Notes under the pieces: generated by a model | Database searches by the model: none | What the model was told of the DNA's origin: nothing | The model's input: the letters and a program-made list of their open reading frames with translations, nothing else | Source: Blepharisma stoltei | Taxonomy: Eukaryota; Ciliophora; Heterotrichea; Heterotrichida; Blepharismidae | Assembly: GCA_914767885.1 (NCBI GenBank) | Contig: CAJZBQ010000051.1 | Span: forward strand, 690,001 to 754,000 | DNA: 64,000 bases | Reading direction: 5' to 3' | In this document: in pieces, positions 52,879 through 63,325 of the stretch | Position numbering within the stretch: the first letter of the stretch is position 1 | Layout: each line of letters opens with the position of its first letter | Position numbers and translations under genes: made by a program

Positions 52879-55391
52879 TTATTCCCTGTATTGCACATAA
52901 GGATCCCCCCTCCTCATTTGTCCAATTTTCTAGTCTTTTATCATTTGTCCAATTTTCTAGTTTTTTTTTATAGGAAAAAAACCTTTTTTTAGGGCCTCAT
53001 TTGTCCAATCTTTTAGTCAAAATTTTGATAGAAAAAAAGACTAAAAAATTGGACAAATGAGGGGGGGGATCCTTATAATTTTTGCCTCTTTATCTTAGAT
53101 ATCACATTTTCATCACTAATTTTACAAGCACTAAAAAATTTTCATAGCCATCTTATAGCTGCTTCCTCAGTTCCTCCAAAATCTGCTTGATAAGTTTGGA
53201 ACAATTTCGGTAAAATTAGCTCTTCTACAGATAAGTTTAAACAAACTTCTCTATTGCAATACTCCTCAGTCTTTTTTTCCAATATATCATCAACTCCTTC
53301 ATGAAAATCAATTATAGGCTGCATTGGATATGGTGGATCCTGACATACGATCAACACTCTTGGATCTTGATGATTTGGCAGCATATTTCTTGGATCTGAG
53401 TTATAAAAAAACCTCGTATAGCTGCCTGGTGGCTTTTTATTTCCTCTTAACACTCCATGCTTCAGCTCTTTTAAAGTGTAGTTTAAAAAATTGATACAAT
53501 AATAAAAATTGTCAGCTGGATCTTTAAACCACCCTGCCTTTGTATCTCCCAGCTCAATCATTTGGTGCAGAGCCATGATTTGATAAACTGCTAAAAAGAA
53601 CTCAACTTTTTCATTTCTCGTTAAATTTCTAGTCTCTACTCTTTGCAGCTCTCCAACTGCTCTAATTAGTTCTCTATATTCATTGCTGCTTCTTATAGTT
53701 TCCACATCATCTTTATACTGACTTATAATTTGATTAGCAATTTGCACCAAATCTCTTACAACAACATGAGGAACACGCACATCTTTGCTTCACAAATAGA
53801 TCATGTTGCGAGCTACATCAGTTCTGTCTTCTCTAAACTGATAGAATAAAGTTTGAGAGAAAAGGGACTGTCCATCAATATTATGAATTAAGCCTTGCTC
53901 AAGCATTTCTTGCCCTGCATTTCTTGACTGGTCTAAGGTGTATTTATATTTGCTTTGCAAATATTCTAATAAGTCATTTCCTGTAAAGACCCTTTGGTAA
54001 GTTTTACCAAACCAGCCAATTTTTTTGTCTTGGAGGCTCATTTCTGAGCGAGCAAAGCTCGCTATATCACTAACTTGGATTATATTTGGTTTTGGAGCAT
54101 TGCCTGCTTTTTTACGATTTCGAGGATCATGATCAAAAAGAGGCATAATTGTGTCAGCACATGAAGTTTCTTCCACGAATTTTGTGATGTGTTCTTTGAC
54201 AATTGGCATATTAGCTAAGTCCCAAACTGTAGGTCGTCTATTTGGATCCTTATTCAGCATTTGAGATACAAGCAACTTTATATTAGTATCAACGTAATCT
54301 GGCAATGGCTGATACTCTTTGTTTAAAACTACATCAATCAAGCTCTGGACATCTTTTCCTTCAAATGGTCGTTTAAATGTAGCCATTTCATATAGTACAC
54401 ATCCAAGCGACCAAATATCTGTCTTTTGTCCATATTTTTCCTGCCTCAGGATTTCTGGTGCCATACTATAAGGAGTCCCAGCCACACTTTGAGCCATTTC
54501 ATAAGAGTTACTTAGGCTCTTCGCAATTCCTAAGTCTCCTACCTTAATAACATTCCCTTGCAAAAATAGATTTTCAGTTTTCAAGTCTCTATGAAGTACA
54601 TGTTTGCTGTGCATAATCATCAAGGCAATAATAATTTGGGCAAACCACATGATTATTTGTTCATCACTCAGTCTCTCTCCTCTGTTTCTCAGTTCTTGCA
54701 ATTTTTCGCTCAGACATCCTCCTGAGGCGAACTCCATGCAAATGTACAAAGTTTGCTCTTCAACAATTTGCTCGTGAAACTGAATTATAGTAGGGCCTAC
54801 TAGAACTCTCATAAGTGTCGCTTCATTTTCTGCGTTCCTTCGGTCTCTTTCATTAGATAAAAATTGCATATCGATTTTCTTTAAGGCTAGTAATTCCCCT
54901 GTGCTTTTTTTTCTTACTAAATCGACTGATGCAAAAGCCCCTCTTCCGAGAGTCCTAATTCTTTCATATGCTTTAAGCCCAGTTTCAACTGTAGGTGAGT
55001 TTTTCGGACGGATTTTTAATTGATTAACTACGGTTTTGACGGCTCCTGGCCTGATAGGCTTGATCAGGTAATCCAGGGCACCAAGATCCAAGCTTGCATA
55101 CACTTTGTCCATTTCGCTATGTGCTGAAAGCATGACGACAGGGATATCTTTGAGGTCTGGTGTTTCCTTTAGCTTTCCCAGAAGCTCGAGACCGTCCATT
55201 CCTGGGAGCTCTAAGTCAAGAAGGACCAAGTCGTAGGTGGATCCTTTTTGTTTTAAAAGTTCTCAAGCCATATGCCCATCTTCAGCTGTCTCTACTTCGT
55301 AATCAAGCAGAGAGAGTATATCAATCATTGCAAGACGCTGGAATGGCTCGTCTTCAACAACTAATATATGAATTAAAGCTTCATCAACCAT
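52879..55391 (-). CDS. Receiver / NEK-like kinase / DEP / DUF547 fusion, 778 aa
   Basis: ATG at 55391 (MVDEALIHILVVEDEPFQRL) opens a CheY-like receiver with LVLLDLELPGMDGLEL and IPVVMLSAHSE and the late Lys in YLIKPIRPG. A kinase domain follows: IRTLGRGAFASVDLV, LLALKKIDMQ, HVLHRDLKTENLF, VGDLGIAKSLS, AGTPYSMAPEIL, TDIWSLGCVLYEMATFKRPF, typical of the NEK group. Then a DEP domain (GWFGKTYQRVFTGNDLLEYL) and a DUF547 domain (FFYNSDPRNMLPNHQDPRVL). One insert (52898-53073) lies near the 3' end; the frame is 779 codons after removal. I infer a kinase regulated by phosphorelay, perhaps from the histidine kinase elsewhere in the window. Confidence 0.9.
52898..53073. mobile_element. TIR insert at the 3' end of the receiver-kinase gene, 176 bp
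   Basis: Ends TAAGGATCCCCCCTCCTCATT and, inverted, TAAGGATCCCCCCCCTCATT, with CATTTGTCCAATTTTCTAG repeated inside. Removing TA 52898-99 to TA 53074-75 replaces an early TAA with KLYVQYRE and then TAA at 52879. No other copy of this family is in the window. Confidence 0.82.
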
Positions 55392-55452
55392 TTGACTAAT
55401 AAATATATGATTATTAAATGGAAGTTCAGAATGAATTTTTGTGCTAATAACA

Positions 55453-56154
55453 TTAAGTTTTGCTGGAAACAACAGACTTTAATTCTTGCAAGTATTTTTC
55501 TTGAAGCTTTGTTTTCATTTCAAGCCTCGAAAGAAGCTCCTTTTCACGTTCTTTTAAAGCTTTTATTTCAGTCCAATTTTGAATTGTTCTGGTTTTTTCG
55601 TCAGAAAGTTTCTCTTTAATGCGAGATGGGCCTGGCGAGCTTTCTACGCTTGACTTATTATATGTGCTTGATAACTCTTTAAAGTTATTTTGGCACATAG
55701 GGCCAAGCGAGTTTCTCTTTTGTTTTGTCAGAAAATCCTTAAGCTCTCTAACCGTCCTTTTCCTTTCTTCTAATACTATCCCTTTATGTTTCATGATTAT
55801 TTCTTTATTTTCTAGTCTTTTTTGATTGTTCCTTTGCCTCAATGTCTCCAATTGCTGCATTTTCATCATCTCATATTGCTTTTTGTCAGCTTTTTCTTTG
55901 CGTTTTCTATTTTTTAGCTCATTCACACTATCAATATGTTGCTTTGCTAAATCAATTTTTTTCTGGGTCTTTTGTTCTTCTTTTTCTAGCTGCTTTATGC
56001 GATTTTGCATAGAAATTAGATGCTCAGTTACTTTCTTCCGTTCGACAAAGGCATTAAATAAATCAAGCCCTTCTGAATTTGTTTGTCTAAAGAAAGAGAC
56101 TTTTGAATCTCTAGGAGATAACGAATAAGGAGAGCGAAGAGAAGTTTTTGACAT
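55453..56154 (-). CDS. Coiled-coil protein, 233 aa
   Basis: Start MSKTSLRSPYSLSPRDSK; the middle is a long, highly charged coiled coil (HLISMQNRIKQLEKEEQKTQ to KRTVRELKDFLTKQKRN). A Ser/Pro linker and a second coiled coil (KEREKELLSRLEMKTKLQEK) end at TAA 55453, 61 bp upstream of the receiver-kinase start. No family recognised; the style recalls ciliary or basal-body proteins. Confidence 0.7.
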   Translation of the reverse strand: MSKTSLRSPYSLSPRDSKVSFFRQTNSEGLDLFNAFVERKKVTEHLISMQNRIKQLEKEEQKTQKKIDLAKQHIDSVNELKNRKRKEKADKKQYEMMKMQQLETLRQRNNQKRLENKEIIMKHKGIVLEERKRTVRELKDFLTKQKRNSLGPMCQNNFKELSSTYNKSSVESSPGPSRIKEKLSDEKTRTIQNWTEIKALKEREKELLSRLEMKTKLQEKYLQELKSVVSSKT

Positions 56155-56269
56155 TTTAGATTTAATTATTGATTAATTTAATTAATGCAATTTCATATCT
56201 AATTTAATTGGTCTTAATGGAACTGAGTTTCTTATCTTTGAAAAATGAATTTTTTTATGTTCACCTTTA

Positions 56270-56560
56270 TCATAATTATCACTTATATATCCCGAGCCTC
56301 CTTTTGGCTCAAAAATTATTTTTAAAAAAAAAATATTTCATATTATAACAATTTTTTTCACACTTATGAAGAGTTTTTCCAAAAAATAAAGGTCCAATAG
56401 TTTTGCTCTAATGGAGAGATCTCAAACTAATTTTATTAAATTTAAAATAGGTAGCATTCTAAAATAAAAATAAATTATATTTATATATTCTGAAAAATAA
56501 ATTTAACTTCATTGAGAACGAGCGAAAAAATTCTGCCTATTCACAGAGGGGAGAGTCAGA
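56270..56560. mobile_element. Relic of MITE family 1
   Basis: Decayed ends (CGAGCCTCCTTTTGGCTC; TATTCACAGAGGGGAGAGTCA at the right) around short pieces of the family core. Edges approximate. The rest of the 56155-56665 interval is empty. Confidence 0.45.
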
Positions 56561-56665
56561 CTTTTTTCCAAAACAATTGATTAATTTTTATTATTAATGC
56601 TGAATTTATATGGTTTAAATAAAATTTTATAAATAGCTAGAAGTTAATCTAAACGGAATAATGAA

Positions 56666-57484
56666 TTAGATTACATGTCTTTTCCTCAGAAATGAATTGC
56701 TTCTCGCAAATTCTTTAGTCGGCCTAATTTTAGGCAAGTATTCAATTTGGTTTACACTTTTTTCTCGGACTTTTACTGCAGGAGACATAGTTTCGTCTAT
56801 TGGCTTCATAGCGGCAGAATTGCAAATTTCTTTAAAGTCTTGGAAATCTTGAAAATCTCTTCTATGAGTAGAAGGCTCAGAAAAGTCTGCATCCATGAAA
56901 ACTCCAAGCCTCAAACTGCTTTTTGATCTTTTCGGTGCTAAATATTCTTTTTCTTTATAGCTTGACCCATACGTCGTTAGATCGTTGAATTTTAATTCAT
57001 CACTATGCAGATTGTGAGGATAAGGACTAAAGGATCGTTCTTTAAGAGGACTATAGTTTTTATAGGAAACTTTATAGGTAGATCTTGTATCAAGTTTTGC
57101 AATATTCGGATTATATTTTTTTTTAGTAAATTTTATAGGACTAATTTGATGTTCTTTGTATTCCAATCTATAGCTTGAATTGGAATTAAATGGATATTTA
57201 GATAGCGAATAACAAGAATCAAATGATCGGTTTACCTTGTAACTGGGAATCTTAATATATTGGTATTCTGAATTATAAGAAGATTGCAATTTTATAGGAA
57301 TTTGACGAAATATTTTTCTGCTAGGGCACTTGTGCTTACCACAAGTGCATTTATGGCAGAGACAAAGCCCAACGTTATGGTCATTTTCTGTAACAATTCC
57401 TAAGTCTGGATCATCAAGCAAACAGCCTTGGTCTATATTTATATGGGAGTTAGAACTAACTGGCATTTGCAAATCCATATTCAT
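56666..57484 (-). CDS. SAXO/FAM154-like microtubule-inner protein, 272 aa
   Basis: The N-terminus has the Cys cluster of SAXO proteins (CLCHKCTCGKHKCPSR; compare the family pattern CxCxxCxCGxHxCP). Repeated short Mn-type modules with SSYR, YKVSYKNYSP and SSYKEKEYLAP follow. SAXO proteins bind and stabilise axonemal and centriolar microtubules. It ends TAA at 56666. The next gene upstream stops only 16 bp away (57501). I recognise the family from the Cys motif and module rhythm; the match is partial. Confidence 0.7.
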   Translation of the reverse strand: MNMDLQMPVSSNSHINIDQGCLLDDPDLGIVTENDHNVGLCLCHKCTCGKHKCPSRKIFRQIPIKLQSSYNSEYQYIKIPSYKVNRSFDSCYSLSKYPFNSNSSYRLEYKEHQISPIKFTKKKYNPNIAKLDTRSTYKVSYKNYSPLKERSFSPYPHNLHSDELKFNDLTTYGSSYKEKEYLAPKRSKSSLRLGVFMDADFSEPSTHRRDFQDFQDFKEICNSAAMKPIDETMSPAVKVREKSVNQIEYLPKIRPTKEFARSNSFLRKRHVI

Positions 57485-57500
57485 TTAATTAAAATTAGGG

Positions 57501-58181
57501 TTAAATTATTGCAGTTTGGTCTGTAGTTTTTGAAAACTCTTTATATTTTTTCTTGTGTAATGCAATTATAGCATTATTTACGTCAATACCAATAATTTCT
57601 TTGTTTATATTTAACGTTTCATCAATATTTTTCTTTACTTGAGACAGCTTTTTTTCAGTATCTTTTATTCTTTTAATAAAATTATCTTTTTCCTGTTGCT
57701 TGTTCAAAATTTTTTTCATAGTTGTGTTTAAATTGTATTGGTTTTTTGTGAAGTTTTCATAGTGATCAGACCTGCGGAGGCTGTTTCATTCTGACAGAAG
57801 TTGGGCTTGTTGTGTGTATCATTCTTTGGTTTGCTCGCGAATTTTTTCTCTATTTAATTCTTTTACGTCAAATTCTCTGTTTCTCAAGGTTTGCCTTTCT
57901 TCTTCTTTCCTCAATTCTTCCATTACTTTTTTCTTCCTTCTTTGGCTAACATCACTTAATTTCTCAGCAATTCCTTTAAGATAGTCCTCTCTTTTTTTCT
58001 GCTTATTTCTTACTTTTGAGGCTTCTAAAGACTGATTAAGTGTATTTATTTTTTCTATTGTTTTTTGCTCTTCATAAATTTCGAGTTTGCTTTTGTTTTC
58101 CTTTACTTTGTAAGTAAAAGCATTCTTTGAGTTTACTTTTTCTAGCTGAAATTTTTTTGCTCTCTTGATCGATTTTTCCAT
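57501..58181 (-). CDS. Coiled-coil protein, 226 aa
   Basis: The ATG at 58181 gives MEKSIKRAKKFQLEKVNSK, then long charged helices (KKREDYLKGIAEKLSDVSQR, KKVMEELRKEEERQTLRN) and two TGA-Trp codons (TKEWYTQQ, LLSEWNSL). The frame is also open upstream of the ATG to a TAA at 58248, which ends the preceding gene, so the two might be one protein if an unusual intron removes that TAA. I found no 15-16 nt intron doing so and keep them separate. No family recognised. Confidence 0.6.
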
Positions 58182-58247
58182 TTTTTGTTGCAGCTTTTCA
58201 AGCCTAAAATCAACTTCAACGTCGACTGATAAACCTCAATAGAAAAA

Positions 58248-59063
58248 TTACTCATTCATTCTTCTTGATGATGCTCTAGCTGTCAGCGAAGATTTTGATC
58301 TCTCATCACTAGCTTCATTAATAACTTCTTCCAACATTAAAGCTTTGGTTTCATTTTCTTGTATTTCCTATTTCTTTCTTACTACATATTTTCTTTTCAA
58401 TTTCTCTTGCCTTTTCATATTATTTTCTTGGATTTTTTGCTTTCTTTCAGCCTCTTTTAATGCTTTATCTTCTTCTAGCTTTTTAAGCTTCATTTCTTGC
58501 CTGATTTCTTTGCTTATTATTTCTTTTTCTTTGTTTACTCGAAGGTATTTTTGGTTATTTTGAACTCTTAGAAATCTGTCTAATTTTTGCTGTTGCAGCA
58601 AAACTTGACGCTGGGTAGTAGTTAAAGGGCTAATTGGGTAACGGGGAGTAACATCTGGCTCTTTATGAATAACACTAAGACTACGCTTAATTCTTAATGG
58701 AGAAGGGGAATTCGTGCTTACTCTTGAATCGTCTGGGGAGTTAGTTGCACTATCAAATTTGTGAGCAAACAGTCCTTTTGAAAATAAGGTATTCGATAAG
58801 ATTTCAATTTTAGCTTGACGGCGAGCTTCATAATGGCTATAACGGAGCATTTGAACCTCCATTGTTGAGTTTTTATCAGAAAATTCCTCAATTGGTTTAG
58901 GTTGTAACTCATTCGGGGAAAGACCAAGTTCGTTTAATGTTGGAACCAGAAGTGGATGAATGTAATTGACTTTCTTCATAAAAGAGTGTATTAATTTAAG
59001 CTGATGCTTATCAGACGTGGATTTAGGAGCGGCACTAGTGTTGCTTAAAGCTCGAGTTTCCAT
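58248..59063 (-). CDS. Coiled-coil protein, 266 aa, one intron
   Basis: The start METRALSNTSAAPKSTSDKH is at 59063. The C-terminal half is a basic coiled coil (KEKEIISKEIRQEMKLKK, EAERKQKIQENNMKRQEK). A 15-nt intron (58368-58382) removes an in-frame TAG, and the frame continues EIQENETKALMLEEV to TAA at 58248 (267 codons). No family recognised; it may be one gene with the coiled-coil frame that follows (see there). Confidence 0.65.
58368..58382 (-). other. 15-nt intron in a coiled-coil gene
   Basis: GTAAGAAAGAAATAG; splicing joins KRKYV to EIQENE and removes a TAG. Confidence 0.8.
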
Positions 59064-59224
59064 TATAAAATATAATGGAATATCAATAAATTTTGATATG
59101 CCATTAATTTGCTCGATGATGCTATAATCTTGTGAAGTTAGTATAAATTAGACTAATAAGATTATTACTATCTTTTATATATAAATTTTACAAATTTGAC
59201 TGAAATTGAAAGTATAATTGATTT

Positions 59225-59540
59225 ATAATATATTGCCCATTTAGCTGGATCAACAAATTTCGTTTTCATCTGCCCTTTTAGCTTTGTTTATATCATCAAT
59301 CAAACTATACACATTTTCATTTCAGTTTTAGCTGCGCTTTTATATCTTCAAATAAATGCCTTATATTTTTTATGCAAGCAATCTTCCTCGTTATCTGAGC
59401 TAAGATTGCATCTCTAGGTATTCATGAATCATCTTTATTTGGCGGTTAGCTTGCTCTTCGGCGAATGGGATATCCTCGCAGCTGGATTTATAAGTGCTTA
59501 GCTCGGTTTTTGCAGTCTCCCTGCATAAGAAAAATAATTT
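59225..59540 (-). pseudogene. Frame-broken relic, possibly of the zinc-finger/coiled-coil family
   Basis: Coding-like segments in shifting frames: ETAKTELSTYKSSCEDI to HEYLEMQ, then ITRKIACIKNIRHLFEDI to AQLKLK, then NVYSLIDDINKAKRADENEI. The LFEDIKAQLKLK piece resembles IFKLSPSKAELKLKDW of the 25-27 kb paralogs. At least two frame changes and no start. It lies between divergent genes; weak evidence. Confidence 0.35.
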
Positions 59541-59721
59541 TTGAACTTGGAATTCTTAGTTATCTAAGTAAATATTCAAATTTCGTGATTGCTATTAAAA
59601 ATTCCCAAAAAATAAACATTATATTATAATGTAATTCCATTTATAAAATTGATGCTATGAATAATTATTATTTATATAATTTTCCTTACATGTCCCATTT
59701 TCAATTCAAATTCTAATATAA

Positions 59722-62379
59722 ATGGCTTCCAAAAAAGTCGAGAGCGTAAAAGTAGCAGTCCGATGTCGTCCAATGAGCGAAAAAGAGATTGTTGATGGCA
59801 GAGCATGCATAGTCCAAGTTGATGCAAAAAGAGGCGAGTTAATTGTCGCCAATCCTAAGCCAGATACAAGTGAGCCTCCTCGCCAATTCACATATGACAA
59901 TACATACGGGCAGGATTCAGCTCAAGAACAAATCTATTGTGATACTGCCTATCCAATTGTGCAAAGTGTGCTAGAAGGCTATAACGGCACAATTTTTGCT
60001 TATGGACAAACCGGAACAGGCAAAACCTTCACAATGGAAGGTAAAGAGGAACCTCAGGAAAACCGTGGTATTATCCCACGTGCCTTCGAACAAATTTTTT
60101 ATGGTGTCGATCAGCATCCTCAAACTCAGTTTTTAATTCGTGCATCTTTCTTAGAAATTTATAATGAAGATGTCCATGACTTATTATCAAAATCATCCAA
60201 AAATAAGCTTGACATTAAAGAAAGCCCAGACAGCGGATTTTATGTAAAAGATTTAACTACATGTGTTGTCAAAGGAATTGAAGATATGAAAGCTGTGATG
60301 GACTTGGGCAAAGGAAACAGGCATGTTGGCGAAACCTTAATGAATAGAGATTCATCAAGGTCTCATAGCATTTTCACTATCACAATAGAAAGCAGTGAAT
60401 CAGATAATACAGGGATTAACCATTATAAGGTCGGAAAACTAAATTTATTCTAATTTCCTATGGATGGCGCTATTTTGGCCTTGATTTTCCCACAGGGAAA
60501 ATTTTTTGGTTTGACCAAACCATATGGTATTGGTCGAACCAAAAAACATTTCAAGTGGGAAAATCAAGGCCAAAACAGCGCCATCCACAGGAAATTGCAA
60601 TAGTCGATTTGGCAGGAAGTGAAAGACAAAGCAAAACTGGATCTACAGGAGATAGGCTAAAGGAAGCCACCAATATCAATAAGTCCTTACTCTTCCTCTC
60701 TGTGAGCGAACAAAACCATTGGAAAATCCTTATTTTTTGGATAAAAGCCGACCTCCATGAGCTAAAAATTTTTTTTAATATAATAATTATTTTAATGAAA
60801 TTTCTAACTAATTCTGTTTAATTTGGATTTTTAAAACTCAAACTTAAAAATTAATTAATTGAATTGGGATTTTTTTAAAATATTATTATATAATTTTTAC
60901 AAAAATAGCTCCTCAGACGATTGAACAAAATATTTTTTCGCTCACAGAGGGAGGGAGTTACTAACTTTAGGAAACGTTATTTCTGCTCTTGTAGATGGAG
61001 CTTCAACTCATATCCCATACAGAGATTCTAAGCTCACAAAACTTCTTCAAGACTCATTAGGTGGCAACACAAAAACTGTAATGATTGCTAATATTGGCCC
61101 TGCTGACTGAAATTATGATGAAACCTTATCCACCCTTCGTTACGCAAATAGAGCCAAAAATATCCAAAATAAGCCAAAAATTAATGAAGACCCAAAAGAC
61201 GCTATGCTTAGAGAGCTTCAAGATGAAATTGCAAGACTAAGAGCCCAGTTAGGCGACGGAACCTTAACAGCAGAACAGCTGTCTATGGGAGGACAAATTT
61301 TGCAAGCAGGAGACCCTCAGGTAGTTGAAGTCGAAAAAATAATTCGTGTTGAAGACAAGGCAAAAATTAAAGCAATTGAGGACAAAATCGTAAGGGAAAA
61401 AGAAGAAATTTTGTTGCAAACTGAAGAAAAGAAAAAAGAAATTGAGGCGCAAAAGGATATAGCTGAAAGTGAGAAGAAAAAACTTATAGAGGAACTCCAA
61501 AAAGAAGCTGAAGAACAGCAGATAGCCCAAGAAAAGCAATCAAAATTGTTAAAGAAGCTGAAACAAATGGAGCAAAAAGTTATCAGTGGGGCGCAGATCA
61601 TGGAGCAAGCTGTTAGGCAAGAGCAGGAACTGCAGAAAGCAAGAATGGAGCTCGAAATGAGAGAGCAGCAAGAACAACAGCTGAATCAAGATATAAATGA
61701 CAGGGAAACTGAAAATACAGAAATGCTCAATAACTTCAATTCTAAGCATGAGGAAATTGCTGATAAGGATAAAAAACTCAAAAAATTGTACTCCAAATTC
61801 CAAAGTGCCCAGGATGAGATGAAAGACATCCAAGCAGAATTTGCACAGGAGCGCCAAGATTTAATCGATACAATAAATGTGCTTAAGCAGCAAGTTTGCT
61901 TAAAAAACCTGGTTTTAACAAGCTTTATCCCTCAAGACCAACTGTCTTTAATAGAAAGCTTTGCACAGTGGAACGAAGAAGGTGAAGAATGGATCTTGCC
62001 AAGGCTAGATTTGGCAGGAAATAACTTACGTGGCCCGGGTGCTGGAAAAATCAAGAAAAAATCCAAGAAAAATGAAAAAGAATACGACGGGGCCGTGTCA
62101 CAAAGAGTGCAAACAGTTGTGCAAAGCATACTGCAAGAATACAGCGAAGATCCTATGGTGATGCCTATAGAAGCCAACCCTACAGTCTATTTTATGTACA
62201 CTGATGAAGGGGCTATGAGAGCTGACAGTGAGCAGTCAGAGTCGAAACCTAAAAGACTTAAAAGCGCAAAAAGGCCTGCAAGTGGCAAAAAATCAAGCGC
62301 GCCAAAAGAAAACCCTCAGCCGAAGCCTGAAGAAGCTTACCCTCAAGCAAGAGGCTTAGTTAGTGCTAAAAGACGATAA
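59722..62379 (+). CDS. Kinesin-2 motor subunit (KIF3/FLA10-like), 743 aa
   Basis: Inserts at 60446-60600 and 60688-60958 removed; 744 codons. The motor domain has [12 protein letters not shown], the P-loop [15 protein letters not shown] (residues about 93-107), [10 protein letters not shown] (switch I), [15 protein letters not shown] (switch II, re-formed by removal of insert 1) and [15 protein letters not shown] (re-formed by removal of insert 2). A Trp-TGA gives [20 protein letters not shown] coiled-coil stalk and then the kinesin-2 tail motif ([35 protein letters not shown]) follow. Kinesin-2 drives anterograde intraflagellar transport. The stop at 62379 is one base from the stop of the convergent uL22 gene. 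Confidence 0.96.
60446..60600. mobile_element. Palindromic TA-bounded insert in the kinesin motor, 155 bp
   Basis: Ends TATTCTAATTTCCTATGGAT and, inverted, TATTGCAATTTCCTGTGGAT over about 47 bp, enclosing GGTTTGACCAAACC. Removing TA 60446-47 to TA 60601-02 restores [13 protein letters not shown]. Confidence 0.95.
60688..60958 (-). mobile_element. MITE family 1 insert in the kinesin motor, 271 bp
   Basis: TTA on both sides. Ends CTCTTCCTCTCTGTGAGCGA and CGCTCACAGAGGGAGGGAG. Removal restores NKSLLTLGNV. Confidence 0.95.
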
Positions 62380-62380
62380 G

Positions 62381-63325
62381 TTACTTAATCCCTTCATTAT
62401 TCTTAAACACCTCTTGCCTATGGGTATAGAGCATTTCAGTCTGCTCTTTCTTGGCTCTCCAGTAATCCTCTGCATACTGCTTTGCGCCTTCTTCCAATAC
62501 AGCTTCTTCTATATCTTCTCTTGCAATAATGATCCCTTTTTTTCTATTCTCCTTATCTATTTGTATCACTTTTCTTTTAAGCATTAAATGCTGTTGCTGT
62601 CTGCCTTTCGCTGTCATAGTGCTGGTTTCAGCTTGTAGATCTGATAAATCACAGCCTCCATGGAAAAAGTCATTTCTTAACTTAGCAGCCAACATAGCTG
62701 GGAATTTTCCTTTCATCATGATTTTATATATATCTTCTGGGCTTTTTTCTTCTAAAGTGATCCTCACTTGCACTCTTGCACTTTCGCCACGTGCTGCAAG
62801 CCCTTTTGCATGAAATTTTACAAAACGCCCTGGTGTATTCCTGCCTACTTCAATAGTTTTGATGAATAATCTGTCGACAGACAAATTTTTGTGAGTAGTC
62901 GCATTGTGGACGGCTGCATTTAATAGTCGTAATAGATAATCAGCTGCCTTCTTGTAAGAAAGAGCTATGAGCTTGTATTCAGCGTCTGCAACGTGGATTC
63001 GTTTGAGGATGTGAAGCAGTGGGACGATTTTTTTCATGCTGGAGGGGATTTTCTTTCGAAGTGCGACTGCAACTCTTGGGACAACTGGAGGCTTCTCGAC
63101 GACCACTTTGTGAAAAGGTGGAGGAGGAGGGACGAAAGAAGACTCAGGAGGAGTAAATGTAAGAGAAATAGTTGGAGGTGGGGTAAAAGTTTTTTGGGAT
63201 GGATGGATGATAAGACCACGATCTGTGTAATGTTGAATTGGCTTTGGGTGGTCTTTTTTAAAGATGAGATGGACAGAGGAAAGGTTGAACCAAGATCGAT
63301 ACCCTCTTGCTATTTTTGAGAGCAT
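62381..63325 (-). CDS. Mitochondrial ribosomal protein uL22m, 314 aa
   Basis: The start MLSKIARGYRSWFNLSSVHL resembles a mitochondrial presequence. After a Pro-rich linker (PPPPFHKVVVEKPPVVPRV) comes the L22 core: HILKRIHVADAEYKLIALSY, KKAADYLLRLLNAAVHNATT, LFIKTIEVGRNTPGRFVKFH, AKGLAARGESARVQVRITL. L22 lines the ribosomal exit tunnel. A charged C-terminal extension follows to TAA at 62381. No inserts. Confidence 0.85.
   Translation of the reverse strand: MLSKIARGYRSWFNLSSVHLIFKKDHPKPIQHYTDRGLIIHPSQKTFTPPPTISLTFTPPESSFVPPPPPFHKVVVEKPPVVPRVAVALRKKIPSSMKKIVPLLHILKRIHVADAEYKLIALSYKKAADYLLRLLNAAVHNATTHKNLSVDRLFIKTIEVGRNTPGRFVKFHAKGLAARGESARVQVRITLEEKSPEDIYKIMMKGKFPAMLAAKLRNDFFHGGCDLSDLQAETSTMTAKGRQQQHLMLKRKVIQIDKENRKKGIIIAREDIEEAVLEEGAKQYAEDYWRAKKEQTEMLYTHRQEVFKNNEGIK

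Noticed and set aside
58230-58260. A 17-nt intron joining the two coiled-coil frames
   Set aside because: Splicing GTAATTTTTCTATTGAG puts the next frame into stops; separate genes with a 66-bp gap fit better.
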